Positions 24,275 to 32,525 of a stretch of 39,088 nucleotides of DNA are shown here, piece by piece (positions within the stretch are counted from its first letter, which is position 1; each line of letters starts with the position of its first letter). The DNA comes from Clostridium sp. GTDB taxonomy: Bacteria > Bacillota > Dethiobacteria > Dethiobacterales > Dethiobacteraceae. Both the position numbers and the translations under genes were made by a program. The stretch lies in NCBI GenBank assembly GCA_018335695.1, contig JAGXRV010000079.1, forward strand, positions 1 through 39,088, written 5' to 3'. The notes below the pieces were generated by a model. That model had not been told where the DNA came from, did no database searches, and saw only the letters and a program-made list of their open reading frames with translations.

Positions 24275-24299
24275 AAGACCATTGGGTCTTATTTTTTTT
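24275..24299 (+). terminator. Intrinsic terminator after thiDN
   Basis: AAGACC (24275-24280) pairs with GGTCTT (24285-24290) around ATTG, followed by A and eight Ts (24292-24299). The stop codon of the convergent protease gene (24289-24291) overlaps the right arm, and its Lys-rich last codons are the T-run read on the other strand. Confidence 0.75.
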
Positions 24300-25122
24300 C
24301 TTTGCTGTAGGGAATGGGGATATAGTGAACTGCTGATCTGATTTTTATCGGCTGCGGGAAATGATCCATCATTTCATAAATTTCTTGTGGCAATAGGCCA
24401 CAAGCATTTAATCCCAACTCACCCAGTTCTGTGCAAGTAATAGGATAGTCGTGTGTCCACCGACCTTCTGTCAGCAGATTAGCTACTTCTTCTGCTTTTT
24501 CTTCACCTAGCTTCTCCAGCAAAATTTCTTTAATTGTCTTTTTTACCTGCCTTATTGCTTTCTCGGCCACATCGGCAAGGATTAACGTTTCATCATCTAC
24601 CTCGTTAGCATCTTTAGCCTCGACAGCTTTCAAAATTGATGCTGCCGGATAACGGCCAAGCTGGGGATCCACCGGTCCTAGTACAGCGTTGCCGTCCATA
24701 ACGATTTCATCAGCAGCCAATGCAATCATCGTGCCGCCTGACATAGCATAATGGGGAACAAAAACTGTTACTTTGGCAGAGTGATTTTTCAGGGCATGAG
24801 CAATTTGCTCGGAAGCCAATACAAGACCCCCCGGTGTATGCAACAACAAGTCAATAGGCATATCTTTGGGCGTCAGTCGAATGGCGCGTAGAATTTGTTC
24901 TGAGTCCTCCAGATTGATATAACGAGTGATAGGAATACCAAAGAGCGCAATTGATTCCTGGCGATGGACAAGAGTAATCACACGAGATTTACGTTTTTCC
25001 TCCAAGCTGCGTATTAAGCGAATCCTTGCGGCTTCCAAACGAGCCTGCCGCAGCACCGGAGTTAAAGCGGAAAAAATAAAGAATAACCAGATAAGTTGAA
25101 AAAAATTAAATCCTTCGCCCAA
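24289..25122 (-). CDS. Membrane-anchored SDH/ClpP-fold serine protease (SppA-like)
   Basis: The 277-residue protein has one N-terminal membrane helix (FNFFQLIWLFFIFSALTPVL) then a cytoplasmic-looking ClpP-fold domain. Catalytic elements are HTPGG at about 95-99 and the nucleophile Ser128 in HYAMSGGTMIALAADEI, followed by LGPVDPQ. This matches the serine-dehydrogenase-proteinase family (PF01972). TTG 25122 was chosen because AAGGAGG lies 8 bases ahead; a TTG at 25140 would sit on that site. It follows the FtsA-like gene with 14 bases between them and is probably co-translated. Its substrate is unknown; cleavage of membrane-associated proteins is the usual inference. Confidence 0.85.
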   Translation of the reverse strand: MGEGFNFFQLIWLFFIFSALTPVLRQARLEAARIRLIRSLEEKRKSRVITLVHRQESIALFGIPITRYINLEDSEQILRAIRLTPKDMPIDLLLHTPGGLVLASEQIAHALKNHSAKVTVFVPHYAMSGGTMIALAADEIVMDGNAVLGPVDPQLGRYPAASILKAVEAKDANEVDDETLILADVAEKAIRQVKKTIKEILLEKLGEEKAEEVANLLTEGRWTHDYPITCTELGELGLNACGLLPQEIYEMMDHFPQPIKIRSAVHYIPIPYSKEKK

Positions 25123-25136
25123 GATAGTCTCCTCCT

Positions 25137-27278
25137 TCAAGCTGTCCAGCCAATTTCTAAACAGTCCCCGTGCTTAACAGCAGTTGTAAACTGCGCTTCG
25201 CGTTCGTTGATTCGCAGCACCAGTTTGTTTTGGCCAAGTGACGGGGTGCCCTTAAAGTTAATGATATTAAGGATATCAGCCATGGAAACCTCATGGTTGA
25301 TAACACTGATCTCTACAATGTCCCCTGCCGTCAATGGCGTACCAAGAGGAACTCTCTTACCGTTTAAAGAAAAATCCACTTCTTTTAAACTAACTTTCAC
25401 AATTTGTTTATTAACTGTCAACTCAATCTGCTGCGGTCTTTCTTCAGTAAGGCAATCCACGGTCGGATAAGAGCCGTCGTCTGCAATTTCAAGAAAATCT
25501 CCTGCGGAGACAGCGCTGCCCGGTACTGAAACTTTTCCGTTAACACGGATAACTCTTGGCCCAAAGGGAATTTGCCTGTCGCTGCCGTTTACTGTCACAA
25601 TGATAGAACCGCCCCGCAGCTCATCTTCTAAACCCAGCTCGGTGAGAACACAAGATAAAGGCATAGTTTTAAGAATGCGCAACTTGTCCCTGTCAAAGAG
25701 TTCCGAAGCCAGCGTCAATTTTTCCTCTCCCCGAAAAACCGGTGGCTGCAGCTGTTTTTCTTTACCGTTTAGCTGCAGAACAAACGGAGTTATCCGACTC
25801 AAGGCGTCAGCTACGTTTACCTTGGCTTCTGCTCCCGGCTTAGCCGAAGTAAAAAATATTTTATCTCCAGCTGATATGGCAGTATCCAGGTTAACTATTT
25901 CGCCGTTAACACGAATTTCTGCCATTTCCCCTATTTCTCCGGGAAAAACTGTTATCCGACCATTAATCTCTAAACTCAGGCCCTTTCCCGGCAGCCCCAC
26001 GAGTTCACGTGAGCTTATCCCTGCAGCTAGCAGCGCATCTGATACTCTGGCATTGCCGAGATCCATTACATCCACAAATTGATTATTAACTTCAACTCGA
26101 TAAAAGTGCAGCGCATCACCTGAAATTGCGGTATGGGCAATCCCGAGTGGAGTAACCAACTCCGGACCTTGGTATTTCTTTGTTTTACCCGGAAGCAGGC
26201 CTAGCATTTCCTTTCCTTTAATTGCAACCCTATTGGGATCCATAGCCAGCTTTTCTGCCAAAGTTTCCGTCAAGCCAGGAGTTAGACTGCCCCCGCCTAC
26301 ACAAAAGACTACCTGTGGGGCAACACCATTTTTGTCTAAAATTGCCTGAGCAATTTTATCCGTCAGAAAATCAATTGCTCCCTCCAGCTCTTTAAGTACT
26401 TTTTCGGCAGAAAGAGAAACTTTTTCGTCAAGAATATTTTTGAACGTCAGCAACTTAGTTTTTAGTATTTTTCTTTTAATCTCTTCTGCTGTCATAAAGT
26501 TTAACAAGAGCTTTTCAGCCAAGGCTTCAGTAATTTCATCTCCTGCTACAGAGACCATCTCATAGGCAAAAACTGTACCATCTCTTGTGATCGCAATATC
26601 TGATGTGCCTGCTCCAATATCCACAAGCGCGACATTTAACTTGCGCATTTCCTCAGGCACGACCATGCGCAGCGCTGCAATCGGCTCTAAAGTCAGACTT
26701 TGCAGCCTTAATCCAGCCAACTCCAGCACGCCTCGCAGAGAATCTATAACGACCCGCGGCAAAAAAGTAGCTATCACTTCACAGGCAATCGAGCCGCCTC
26801 GCTGCCCAACTAAATTTCGAATTACTGAGTTATCCAATTCGTAACGAACCACGCTGTACCCTACACAGTTATGTTTGTCAGCGAAATTTGCTCTGCCAAG
26901 ATGTCCGGAAAAGAGTTGCTGCTGGGCTTGCTGAATGGCTGCATATTCCAGTCGAAGCACATCTTCTTGCGTGATGCGCTTTGATGATGCTGCCGGCAGT
27001 TGTGCTCGTCCACGCTGTGTATAAAGCGACCTGCCAGCGGCAGCGACTGCCGCCCTTGAAATTTTACATTGACCCTTTTGCTGCAAGAGATTATGTACTT
27101 CAGAAACCACCTCTGCCACTCTTGGAATATCATGGATTTGCCCATCCAACATAGCGCGGGTTCGATGCTCTCTTGTTTCCACAGACAAGATCTCAAACCC
27201 TCTCTCCTTCTTTTCCAGCAGCATGCCGGTCACTTTTCGTGTTCCCACGTCAAGAGCCAGCAAATGTTTATCGCTCAT
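25137..27278 (-). CDS. FtsA-like actin-fold ATPase with a repeat-rich C-terminal half
   Basis: The 713-residue protein has an FtsA/PilM-type ASKHA domain at about 1-380: LALDVGTRKVTGMLLE (phosphate 1), VALVDIGAGTSDIAI (phosphate 2) and FCVGGGSLTPGLTE (adenosine motif). FtsA is normally about 420 residues. The extra 330 contain at least four spaced copies of a pattern like VNG-x-aliphatic-x4-aliphatic-AGD-aliphatic-EI (for example RVNGKVSVPGSAVSAGDFLEI), reminiscent of beta-grasp (ThiS/TGS-like) domains. The C-terminal amphipathic helix of FtsA is not visible. A role in septation, sporulation or envelope assembly is possible. It is followed by the membrane protease gene in the same transcript. 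GGGGAGTG precedes the ATG. Confidence 0.75.
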   Translation of the reverse strand: MSDKHLLALDVGTRKVTGMLLEKKERGFEILSVETREHRTRAMLDGQIHDIPRVAEVVSEVHNLLQQKGQCKISRAAVAAAGRSLYTQRGRAQLPAASSKRITQEDVLRLEYAAIQQAQQQLFSGHLGRANFADKHNCVGYSVVRYELDNSVIRNLVGQRGGSIACEVIATFLPRVVIDSLRGVLELAGLRLQSLTLEPIAALRMVVPEEMRKLNVALVDIGAGTSDIAITRDGTVFAYEMVSVAGDEITEALAEKLLLNFMTAEEIKRKILKTKLLTFKNILDEKVSLSAEKVLKELEGAIDFLTDKIAQAILDKNGVAPQVVFCVGGGSLTPGLTETLAEKLAMDPNRVAIKGKEMLGLLPGKTKKYQGPELVTPLGIAHTAISGDALHFYRVEVNNQFVDVMDLGNARVSDALLAAGISSRELVGLPGKGLSLEINGRITVFPGEIGEMAEIRVNGEIVNLDTAISAGDKIFFTSAKPGAEAKVNVADALSRITPFVLQLNGKEKQLQPPVFRGEEKLTLASELFDRDKLRILKTMPLSCVLTELGLEDELRGGSIIVTVNGSDRQIPFGPRVIRVNGKVSVPGSAVSAGDFLEIADDGSYPTVDCLTEERPQQIELTVNKQIVKVSLKEVDFSLNGKRVPLGTPLTAGDIVEISVINHEVSMADILNIINFKGTPSLGQNKLVLRINEREAQFTTAVKHGDCLEIGWTA

Positions 27279-27392
27279 AAAGCACTCCCCACCAGTTTTT
27301 CTTGCTTATTAGAGTTAAATTCTCTCCCAAAGCGGTCTTTTCCTGTTATATAGAAAATTACCCGTTTTGTTGTTTTACAATACTTGGCCGGT

Positions 27393-27421
27393 GAATATTT
27401 CACCTGCGAATGTCAAATACT
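27393..27421 (+). promoter_or_regulatory. Putative sigma-E promoter of the coat genes
   Basis: GAATATT (27393-27399) fits the sigma-E -35 consensus GHATATT exactly. After 14 bases, CAAATACT (27414-27421) matches the -10 consensus CATACAHT at six of eight positions. The start codon of the first coat gene is at 27454. This fits mother-cell expression during sporulation; it is a consensus match only. Confidence 0.5.
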
Positions 27422-27453
27422 AGAGAAGGAAATTTCCAAAAAGGAGGGATAAA

Positions 27454-27654
27454 ATGAATAATCTTACCCAACGGGAACTAATGTATCTGGATGATTTTCT
27501 CAAATCGGAACAACTAGCCTACAAGTCAATGAATTTTTTTGCAGAACAATGCACAGATCAATCTGTAAAACAACTTTGTCTGGACAGTGCGCAGTCCCAT
27601 AAACATAACTTCCAGACTATGGTAAAACACATTAAGAGCAGCTCACTACAATAA
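27454..27654 (+). CDS. CotF-like spore coat protein (short form)
   Basis: The 66-residue helical protein begins MNNLTQRELMYLDDFLKSE and contains SMNFFAEQCTDQSVKQLC, the pattern of the first helices of the CotF family (ferritin-like helical bundle). It is about half a usual CotF domain. AAGGAGGGA precedes the ATG. The second coat-type gene follows 41 bases later with an almost identical ribosome site (AAAGGAGGGATAAAATG), which points to duplication or co-expression. Presumed to be deposited on the spore surface. Confidence 0.8.
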   Translation: MNNLTQRELMYLDDFLKSEQLAYKSMNFFAEQCTDQSVKQLCLDSAQSHKHNFQTMVKHIKSSSLQ

Positions 27655-27695
27655 TTGCCTCATCATTCTGTTGAAATTTTCAAAGGAGGGATAAA

Positions 27696-27959
27696 ATGCA
27701 TAAACTTACTGATCAAGAGATTGCCCAAACTCTTTTAAAAGAAGAAAAACAAGTTTGCGGGATGATAAACACGGCAATTCTGGAAGCAAAAAGTGATAAT
27801 CTGCGGCGCGACTGGCAGAGCTGTTTACAGAATTCGTATCAATTGCAAAAAAGAGTTTTTGATACAATGAATCAAAGGGGCTGGTACTCACCGGCTAAAG
27901 CAGATATGCAACAACTGACCCAGGTACAAAATCAATTTCAAAGCAGTCAAATGCAGTAA
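27696..27959 (+). CDS. CotF-like spore coat protein
   Basis: The 87-residue protein begins MHKLTDQEIAQTLLKEEKQ, followed by two helices (MINTAILEAKSDNLRRDWQS and SYQLQKRVFDTMNQRGWY) and a Gln-rich tail. The final part, with MNQRGWYSPAKAD, is the typical end of CotF-family proteins. AAAGGAGGG lies upstream. It ends 12 bases before a strong terminator, so the two coat genes form one unit. Confidence 0.85.
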   Translation: MHKLTDQEIAQTLLKEEKQVCGMINTAILEAKSDNLRRDWQSCLQNSYQLQKRVFDTMNQRGWYSPAKADMQQLTQVQNQFQSSQMQ

Positions 27960-27971
27960 GAAAATGCCCGG

Positions 27972-28005
27972 AGAAAGGGTTTTTACAAGCCCTTTCTTTT
28001 TTTTT
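27972..28005 (+). terminator. Intrinsic terminator after the coat genes
   Basis: AGAAAGGG (27972-27979) pairs with CCCTTTCT (27990-27997) around a 10-base loop and is followed by a long T-run to 28005. Confidence 0.85.
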
Positions 28006-28101
28006 GGTAATTCTGCCATAGTTTAAGTTGCAACATTTTTCTCTTTAAGAGAAATACTAAAGTGCGTAAGACAGAATTTTTCATCAAGGGGGTGTAACCA
28101 G

Positions 28102-28272
28102 ATGTCTTTTATTCCCGAACCATGGAAGGATGAAAGGAACCAAGAAATGGAAATAGCGGAGGAACTTACCGCATCGGAGGCACTGGAACCGCCACATGGA
28201 TCACAAGGATCTGCTCGCACTTCTTTTTTGCGGCGTTATTGGGAAAAGCTGTTAACAAATAAGCATAGGTGA
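28102..28272 (+). CDS. 56-residue charged protein of unknown function
   Basis: ATG 28102 follows GGGGGTG at 8 bases and opens a 56-residue frame ending in TGA. The next gene's GTG overlaps that stop (GTGA), which supports it being real. The protein is acidic in its first half (MSFIPEPWKDERNQEMEIAEEL) and basic at the end (FLRRYWEKLLTNKHR), with no cysteine or membrane segment. I do not recognise a family. It is likely a partner of the ATP-grasp-like protein and follows the coat genes, but behind a separate terminator. An AT-rich near-palindrome (28037-28053) lies upstream. Confidence 0.65.
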   Translation: MSFIPEPWKDERNQEMEIAEELTASEALEPPHGSQGSARTSFLRRYWEKLLTNKHR

Positions 28273-29297
28273 GATTTGTGCAAACCATTTGCATTGCCAT
28301 GGAAGATAATATGTTGGCTGCTGCATTAGCAGTCCCGCAAATCTCACGAACCATCACTTCAGAGGAGACCTTGCAGATCCGAGAGCATTTCTATCAGGCT
28401 GGGAGCAGAGCATACCCGGCCTGGTACCTTTTCGGTTGCCGGGAAAAAGGTGTAGAAGGCTTAGTTAAAATATATTTAAGGCAGGGCTATAAGGTTATAC
28501 TTGCGCCTGCGAGTCAGTTGCTGAGAAAAATCGACTGCCAAGTTATCGATGTGCAATTTTGCGGAATACCTTTTTCTCTTTATCAAGCATTGATTCGGCA
28601 AAAGATTCAAGTCCTGGGTTATTTGCCGGAGAAATTTTCCTCCAAAGCGGTGCTTGCAGCCTACTTAAAAAAAAATAAAGGTCAGAGGTATTTGCCTGAA
28701 CAGAAGGTCTATCGCCAAAACTCAGACCTTTTCCTGCCAGCAAGCAAAAACGACTTGTTTATCATTAAATCCCCTTTTGGTGCGGCAGGCCGCAACAGCA
28801 AAGGCGACCATTATACCGTTTGGCAAAGAGAGTTACTGGAAAAAGAGTTTCCGGCTGTTTTAGCAGTTTTACCCAAAGGAGAAGAAATCATCTGCAGTGA
28901 ATTTATCATCACAAACGATCCATACGCAGCTCACGCAGATCATGTTGTTCATAAAATGCACTTTATTGGTGCCAAGCCTTACGGAACAATCTGTCAAAGG
29001 TTCATCCATCGTTGTGACTGGCAGAACTTGCATAAACAGGGTGTCCTGCCGCTTCCCCAGTTTATAGGCAAACCTTTAGTAACAATTGGGACAGTAGAAC
29101 AAATTTCCGAGTTTCATTCTTTTGCTGCGGCGCTGGCATTCCAGGCTGAGCATCTCATTTATTCTGCCGATTTCATTGTTCCAAGCGATGGCATCCCCCG
29201 TTTTCTGGAGAGTAATAAGCTTGCAGCCACTTTTGCCGAGCGCTTTGATCCCTTAATGCCAGCGCTGATAGATGCCTACGCTGCACTGCCAGTTTAA
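28269..29297 (+). CDS. ATP-grasp-like protein of unknown function
   Basis: The 342-residue protein starts at a GTG that overlaps the stop of the 56-residue gene. Three features suggest a divergent ATP-grasp enzyme: a lysine plus glycine-rich loop (FIIKSPFGAAGRNSKGDH, about 166-183), an acidic strand (EIICSEFI), and a late DFIVPSDGIPRFLESNKLA segment resembling the metal-binding D...E-x-N of the fold. ATP-grasp enzymes join carboxylates to amines or thiols via acyl-phosphates. The substrate is unknown. Location beside coat genes allows a role in spore coat or peptide modification, but there is no direct evidence. Confidence 0.6.
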   Translation: MRFVQTICIAMEDNMLAAALAVPQISRTITSEETLQIREHFYQAGSRAYPAWYLFGCREKGVEGLVKIYLRQGYKVILAPASQLLRKIDCQVIDVQFCGIPFSLYQALIRQKIQVLGYLPEKFSSKAVLAAYLKKNKGQRYLPEQKVYRQNSDLFLPASKNDLFIIKSPFGAAGRNSKGDHYTVWQRELLEKEFPAVLAVLPKGEEIICSEFIITNDPYAAHADHVVHKMHFIGAKPYGTICQRFIHRCDWQNLHKQGVLPLPQFIGKPLVTIGTVEQISEFHSFAAALAFQAEHLIYSADFIVPSDGIPRFLESNKLAATFAERFDPLMPALIDAYAALPV

Positions 29298-29303
29298 ATT
29301 TTA

Positions 29304-30956
29304 CTAAGTGCCATTCTCTATAAAATTTTTCATTAACTTTCTCTGTTTTTCCATTTCTTTTAGTTCATTGCGCCGAATCTTACCGCTGATTGTTTTGGGC
29401 AAAGTATCTACATACTCAATTTCTCGCGGGTACTTATAGGGAGCAGTCAGTTTTTTTACAAAATCCTGCAGCTCTTTAGTCAGCACCTCTGAGCCTTCAT
29501 AACCTGCTGCTACAATAACAAACGCCTTGACAATCTCACCACGCAACTCATCAGGACTGGCAACTACCGCAGCTTCCAGAACTGCCGGATGTTCAATCAA
29601 AGCGCTTTCAACCTCGAAAGGCTCAATTCTATGCGCAGAACTGAGAATTGCGTCGTCAGCACGACTCACAAAAGTAATATAGCCCTCTTCATCAGATACA
29701 CCGCGATCCCCCGTAATATACCAGTCGCCACGCAGTGTTGCCAATGTGCGCTCCGGTTCATTGTAGTACTCCTTAAAGATACCAACCGGACGCTCTGGCT
29801 TAACCCGCACGGCAATGTCGCCTTCTCGGTTGGGCCCAACTTGCTTGCCTTCGAGATCAACTATTGCCACATGAAAACCGGGAGAAGGCTTGCCCATTGA
29901 GCCGATTTTTAGCTGGCTAGAAGGGAAATTTGCAACCAGCAGCGCTGTCTCCGTTTGACCATAACCATCGTAAATCGTTATACCGGTGATTTTTTTCCAA
30001 GCGTTAATAACTTCTGCGTTTAACGGCTCGCCTGCTGCTACACAATGACGTAAACTTTTAAAGCTGTAATTCCTTAAGTTTTCCTGCACTAAAATCCTGT
30101 ATGCAGTCGGCGGGGCGGAGAGTGTAGTAATAGGATACTTGCATAGAATATCCAGTGTCCGTTTACCGTCAAACTTACCTGCGCTGTCATAGACAAAAAC
30201 ACATGCTCCGCAGTTCCAAGGCCCGAAGAAACTGCCCCAAGCCGCTTTTGCCCTGCCAGTATCGGTTAAGTTCCAGTGAAGATCACTCTCCGTCAGATCC
30301 AGCCAGAACTTTCCGGTAACACGGTGCCCAATTCCATAAGATGCCTGAGTGTGTATAGTCATTTTAGGCAAACCGCTTGCACCGGAAGTAAAATATAAAA
30401 GAGCGTTGTCATCTGAGCGAGTGTTTAAAGCTTCAAATGTCTCAGACGCTTTATCCAGTTCATCTTCAAATGACAACCAACCTTTACGCCGGCCAACTAT
30501 AAATTTTGCTTTCAATGTAGGGCAATTGACTGCTGCGGCATCGATTTTATCAGCAATCTCTTCTTCCGCAATTATCGCAGTCGCAGCAGAGGCTGCTAAG
30601 CGGCTCTGAATATCTTTTGCAGATAGCTGGGTTGCACAAGGCGAAATCACTGTGCCAAAGCGGAGAGAGGCCAGCATTGAGATCCAAAATGCAGGCTTTC
30701 TGCCCAAGAAAACGATAATTCGTTCGCCGGGTAAGATATCATTCAGTTTAAAGACATTAGCTAACTTTTTAGAAAGTTCGGATAATTGTCTAAATGTGAA
30801 TTTTATTTCACTGCCAAAATCACTGATAACCCAAAGAGCTAACTTATGAGAATCTTCTCCCCAGCGGTCAAATTCATCGCGAGCCCAGTTAAAATATTCA
30901 GGTACTTCCAACTTAAAGTTTCGGTAAAGTTCATCGTAGTTTTTTATATTTGCCAT
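29304..30956 (-). CDS. Acyl-CoA synthetase, AMP-forming (MACS-type)
   Basis: The 550-residue adenylate-forming enzyme has the P-loop YFTSGASGLPKM, an aromatic-rich core at NLTDTGRAKAAWG, the A5 motif YDGYGQTE, A7/A8 with WYITGDRG and a hinge DDAILSSAHRIEPFEVE, and the C-terminal catalytic lysine in LPKTISGKIRR. It activates a short- or medium-chain acid, or possibly an aromatic one, to its CoA thioester. In MACS enzymes an RIGP-like motif usually follows the hinge; here it reads HRIEPFEVE. ATG 30956 follows GGAGGAG at 9 bases. It ends 7 bases from the convergent ATP-grasp-like gene with no clear terminator. Confidence 0.9.
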   Translation of the reverse strand: MANIKNYDELYRNFKLEVPEYFNWARDEFDRWGEDSHKLALWVISDFGSEIKFTFRQLSELSKKLANVFKLNDILPGERIIVFLGRKPAFWISMLASLRFGTVISPCATQLSAKDIQSRLAASAATAIIAEEEIADKIDAAAVNCPTLKAKFIVGRRKGWLSFEDELDKASETFEALNTRSDDNALLYFTSGASGLPKMTIHTQASYGIGHRVTGKFWLDLTESDLHWNLTDTGRAKAAWGSFFGPWNCGACVFVYDSAGKFDGKRTLDILCKYPITTLSAPPTAYRILVQENLRNYSFKSLRHCVAAGEPLNAEVINAWKKITGITIYDGYGQTETALLVANFPSSQLKIGSMGKPSPGFHVAIVDLEGKQVGPNREGDIAVRVKPERPVGIFKEYYNEPERTLATLRGDWYITGDRGVSDEEGYITFVSRADDAILSSAHRIEPFEVESALIEHPAVLEAAVVASPDELRGEIVKAFVIVAAGYEGSEVLTKELQDFVKKLTAPYKYPREIEYVDTLPKTISGKIRRNELKEMEKQRKLMKNFIENGT

Positions 30957-31093
30957 AAGCAATTACTCCTCCGCTCGTCGCGTCTTTTAATCTCCTGTTT
31001 ATGCTGTTTTTATTCTGGCAACAGGGAAGCTAAACAGAAAAAGCGAATATTAAGCGAATATAAAAATAGCGAAAAGATTGCAGGAGGCTTAAA

Positions 31094-32200
31094 ATGCGGA
31101 TTATTGCCTTATCAAAAGAAACGACAATTAATTACGGCGCACTTTGGAATGGAATTGACACAAAAATTGCCGGTCCAGGGTCTCTTTTTACAAGAGCCGG
31201 GCTAATCAGTGAGATACCAGGCTGCAAGGCAACCTCCTTAGATTTTAACCATTTGACGCTTATGCCTGCGATGATCGACTGTCATGTCCACTTGGCAATG
31301 CCTTACAAAGGCAGCGATTCATTCGCTGAGCGCGTTAATAAAATACTTATGTCCGGAGTAGCAGCCGTTCGCGAGGCCGGTTCCCGCAAGGAAACTTTTT
31401 TTTGCGATCCACGTTTGCTGATTGCAAACTGTTGCCGTGCCATCAGCAAAAAAGGTCACTACGGCAGCAACCTTAGTATAGAGGTAAGCTCTTTACCGGA
31501 TGCATTGACTGAGATAAACCGTCTAGCATCCCAAGGCGCACAGCATCTCAAAATAGTTGCTTCGGACGTTTTTAGTTTTAGCCAATACGGTAAGACCGGT
31601 CCTTTACCTTTCAGCCAGAATGAACTCATAGCAATGACTAAGTTGGCTAAAAAACTAGGTCTGGCTGTAATGGCCCACGCGAACGGAGATGAGGCTGTAC
31701 GCCGCTGTATTGCAGCAGGTGTAAACTCAATAGAACACGGCTATTTTATGCAGGAAAAAACACTCTCGCAACTGGTAAAGCATGATATAGCTTGGGTTCC
31801 CACATTAACTCCTGTAGCGGTGCACCTGAATAATCCTCAACTTTCTTCTCTGCTCTCCCCTTCAGAAAAAGAGATCATCAGTCGCTCACTCGAACGACAA
31901 AACAAGCTGATCTGCTTAGGCGGCGCCTTGGGTGCACGTATCGGCGCCGGAACTGACGCAGGCGCAAAAGGTGTTCCGCACGGCTCTTGCCTAATCGGGG
32001 AAATTAAACTCCTCTGCCAAGCCGGATTGACGGGCGCTCAAGCACTAAAAGCCGCCACATCGGAGGCTGCTAAAATCTGCGCCTTTGATAATATTGGTGT
32101 AATTCAACCGGGCTATAAAGCGCTGCTTTTAGCGGTTAAAGGAAATCCACTGCTGCAACCGGAAATATTGGCAGAGCCTGAAGCATTGTTACTGCATTAA
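31094..32200 (+). CDS. Amidohydrolase (imidazolonepropionase-like)
   Basis: A 368-residue metal-dependent hydrolase. Metal-binding residues are visible in order: His64 and His66 (DCHVHL), a Lys in HLKIVAS, His in VMAHANGDEA, His in SIEHGYF and the late Asp in IGAGTDAG. N- and C-terminal strands form the usual small beta-sandwich. Substrate cannot be predicted; relatives cleave cyclic amides, prolyl dipeptides (prolidase-like) or aryl carbamates. CAGGAGG precedes the ATG. Confidence 0.85.
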   Translation: MRIIALSKETTINYGALWNGIDTKIAGPGSLFTRAGLISEIPGCKATSLDFNHLTLMPAMIDCHVHLAMPYKGSDSFAERVNKILMSGVAAVREAGSRKETFFCDPRLLIANCCRAISKKGHYGSNLSIEVSSLPDALTEINRLASQGAQHLKIVASDVFSFSQYGKTGPLPFSQNELIAMTKLAKKLGLAVMAHANGDEAVRRCIAAGVNSIEHGYFMQEKTLSQLVKHDIAWVPTLTPVAVHLNNPQLSSLLSPSEKEIISRSLERQNKLICLGGALGARIGAGTDAGAKGVPHGSCLIGEIKLLCQAGLTGAQALKAATSEAAKICAFDNIGVIQPGYKALLLAVKGNPLLQPEILAEPEALLLH

Positions 32201-32257
32201 TTAGGGTTTCAACTTCCGGGCAAACTAACGCTGTAAACAAATTGCTCGGAGGTCAAA

Positions 32258-32476
32258 ATGAATCAGATCTGCCCATACTGTAACGGACTGAAATTGTTGG
32301 AAATCCAATGTCCTTCCTGCGGCAGCACCTTAGATGACTGCGGCACGCTTCAGGAGGCACTAGGTCCCTACGCGTCATACGAAGAAAGTGGTCTCAAACA
32401 CGCTCAATTTGACTGCGTGCACCAGATTTACTGCAAAAAATGTGCAATTGAATACCTCTACACACTTCCGGTTTAA
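32258..32476 (+). CDS. Small zinc-ribbon protein, function unknown
   Basis: The 72-residue protein has two CxxC pairs near the start (CPYC, CPSC), further cysteines in DDCGT and DCVH, and a last pair CKKC, giving enough ligands for two zinc sites. The middle carries GPYASYEES, a segment I recall in conserved Bacillota proteins of this size. GGAGG lies 5 bases before the ATG. It follows the amidohydrolase by 57 bases and may be co-transcribed. No function is known to me. Confidence 0.7.
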   Translation: MNQICPYCNGLKLLEIQCPSCGSTLDDCGTLQEALGPYASYEESGLKHAQFDCVHQIYCKKCAIEYLYTLPV

Positions 32477-32507
32477 TTTAATTTTGTTCTGCAAGATCTG
32501 GCAGTTT

Positions 32508-32525
32508 GCCTGATAAACTTCAGGC
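32508..32525 (-). terminator. Weak hairpin at the end of the homocitrate-synthase-like gene
   Basis: GCCTGA (32508-32513) pairs with TCAGGC (32520-32525) around TAAACT. The leftward stop codon (32520-32522) lies in one arm. There is no proper U-tract, so its terminator activity is doubtful. Confidence 0.3.

Noticed and set aside
30846-31205. 119-residue rightward frame between the acyl-CoA synthetase and amidohydrolase genes
   Set aside because: It overlaps the start of both real genes, has no ribosome site and shows no domain.
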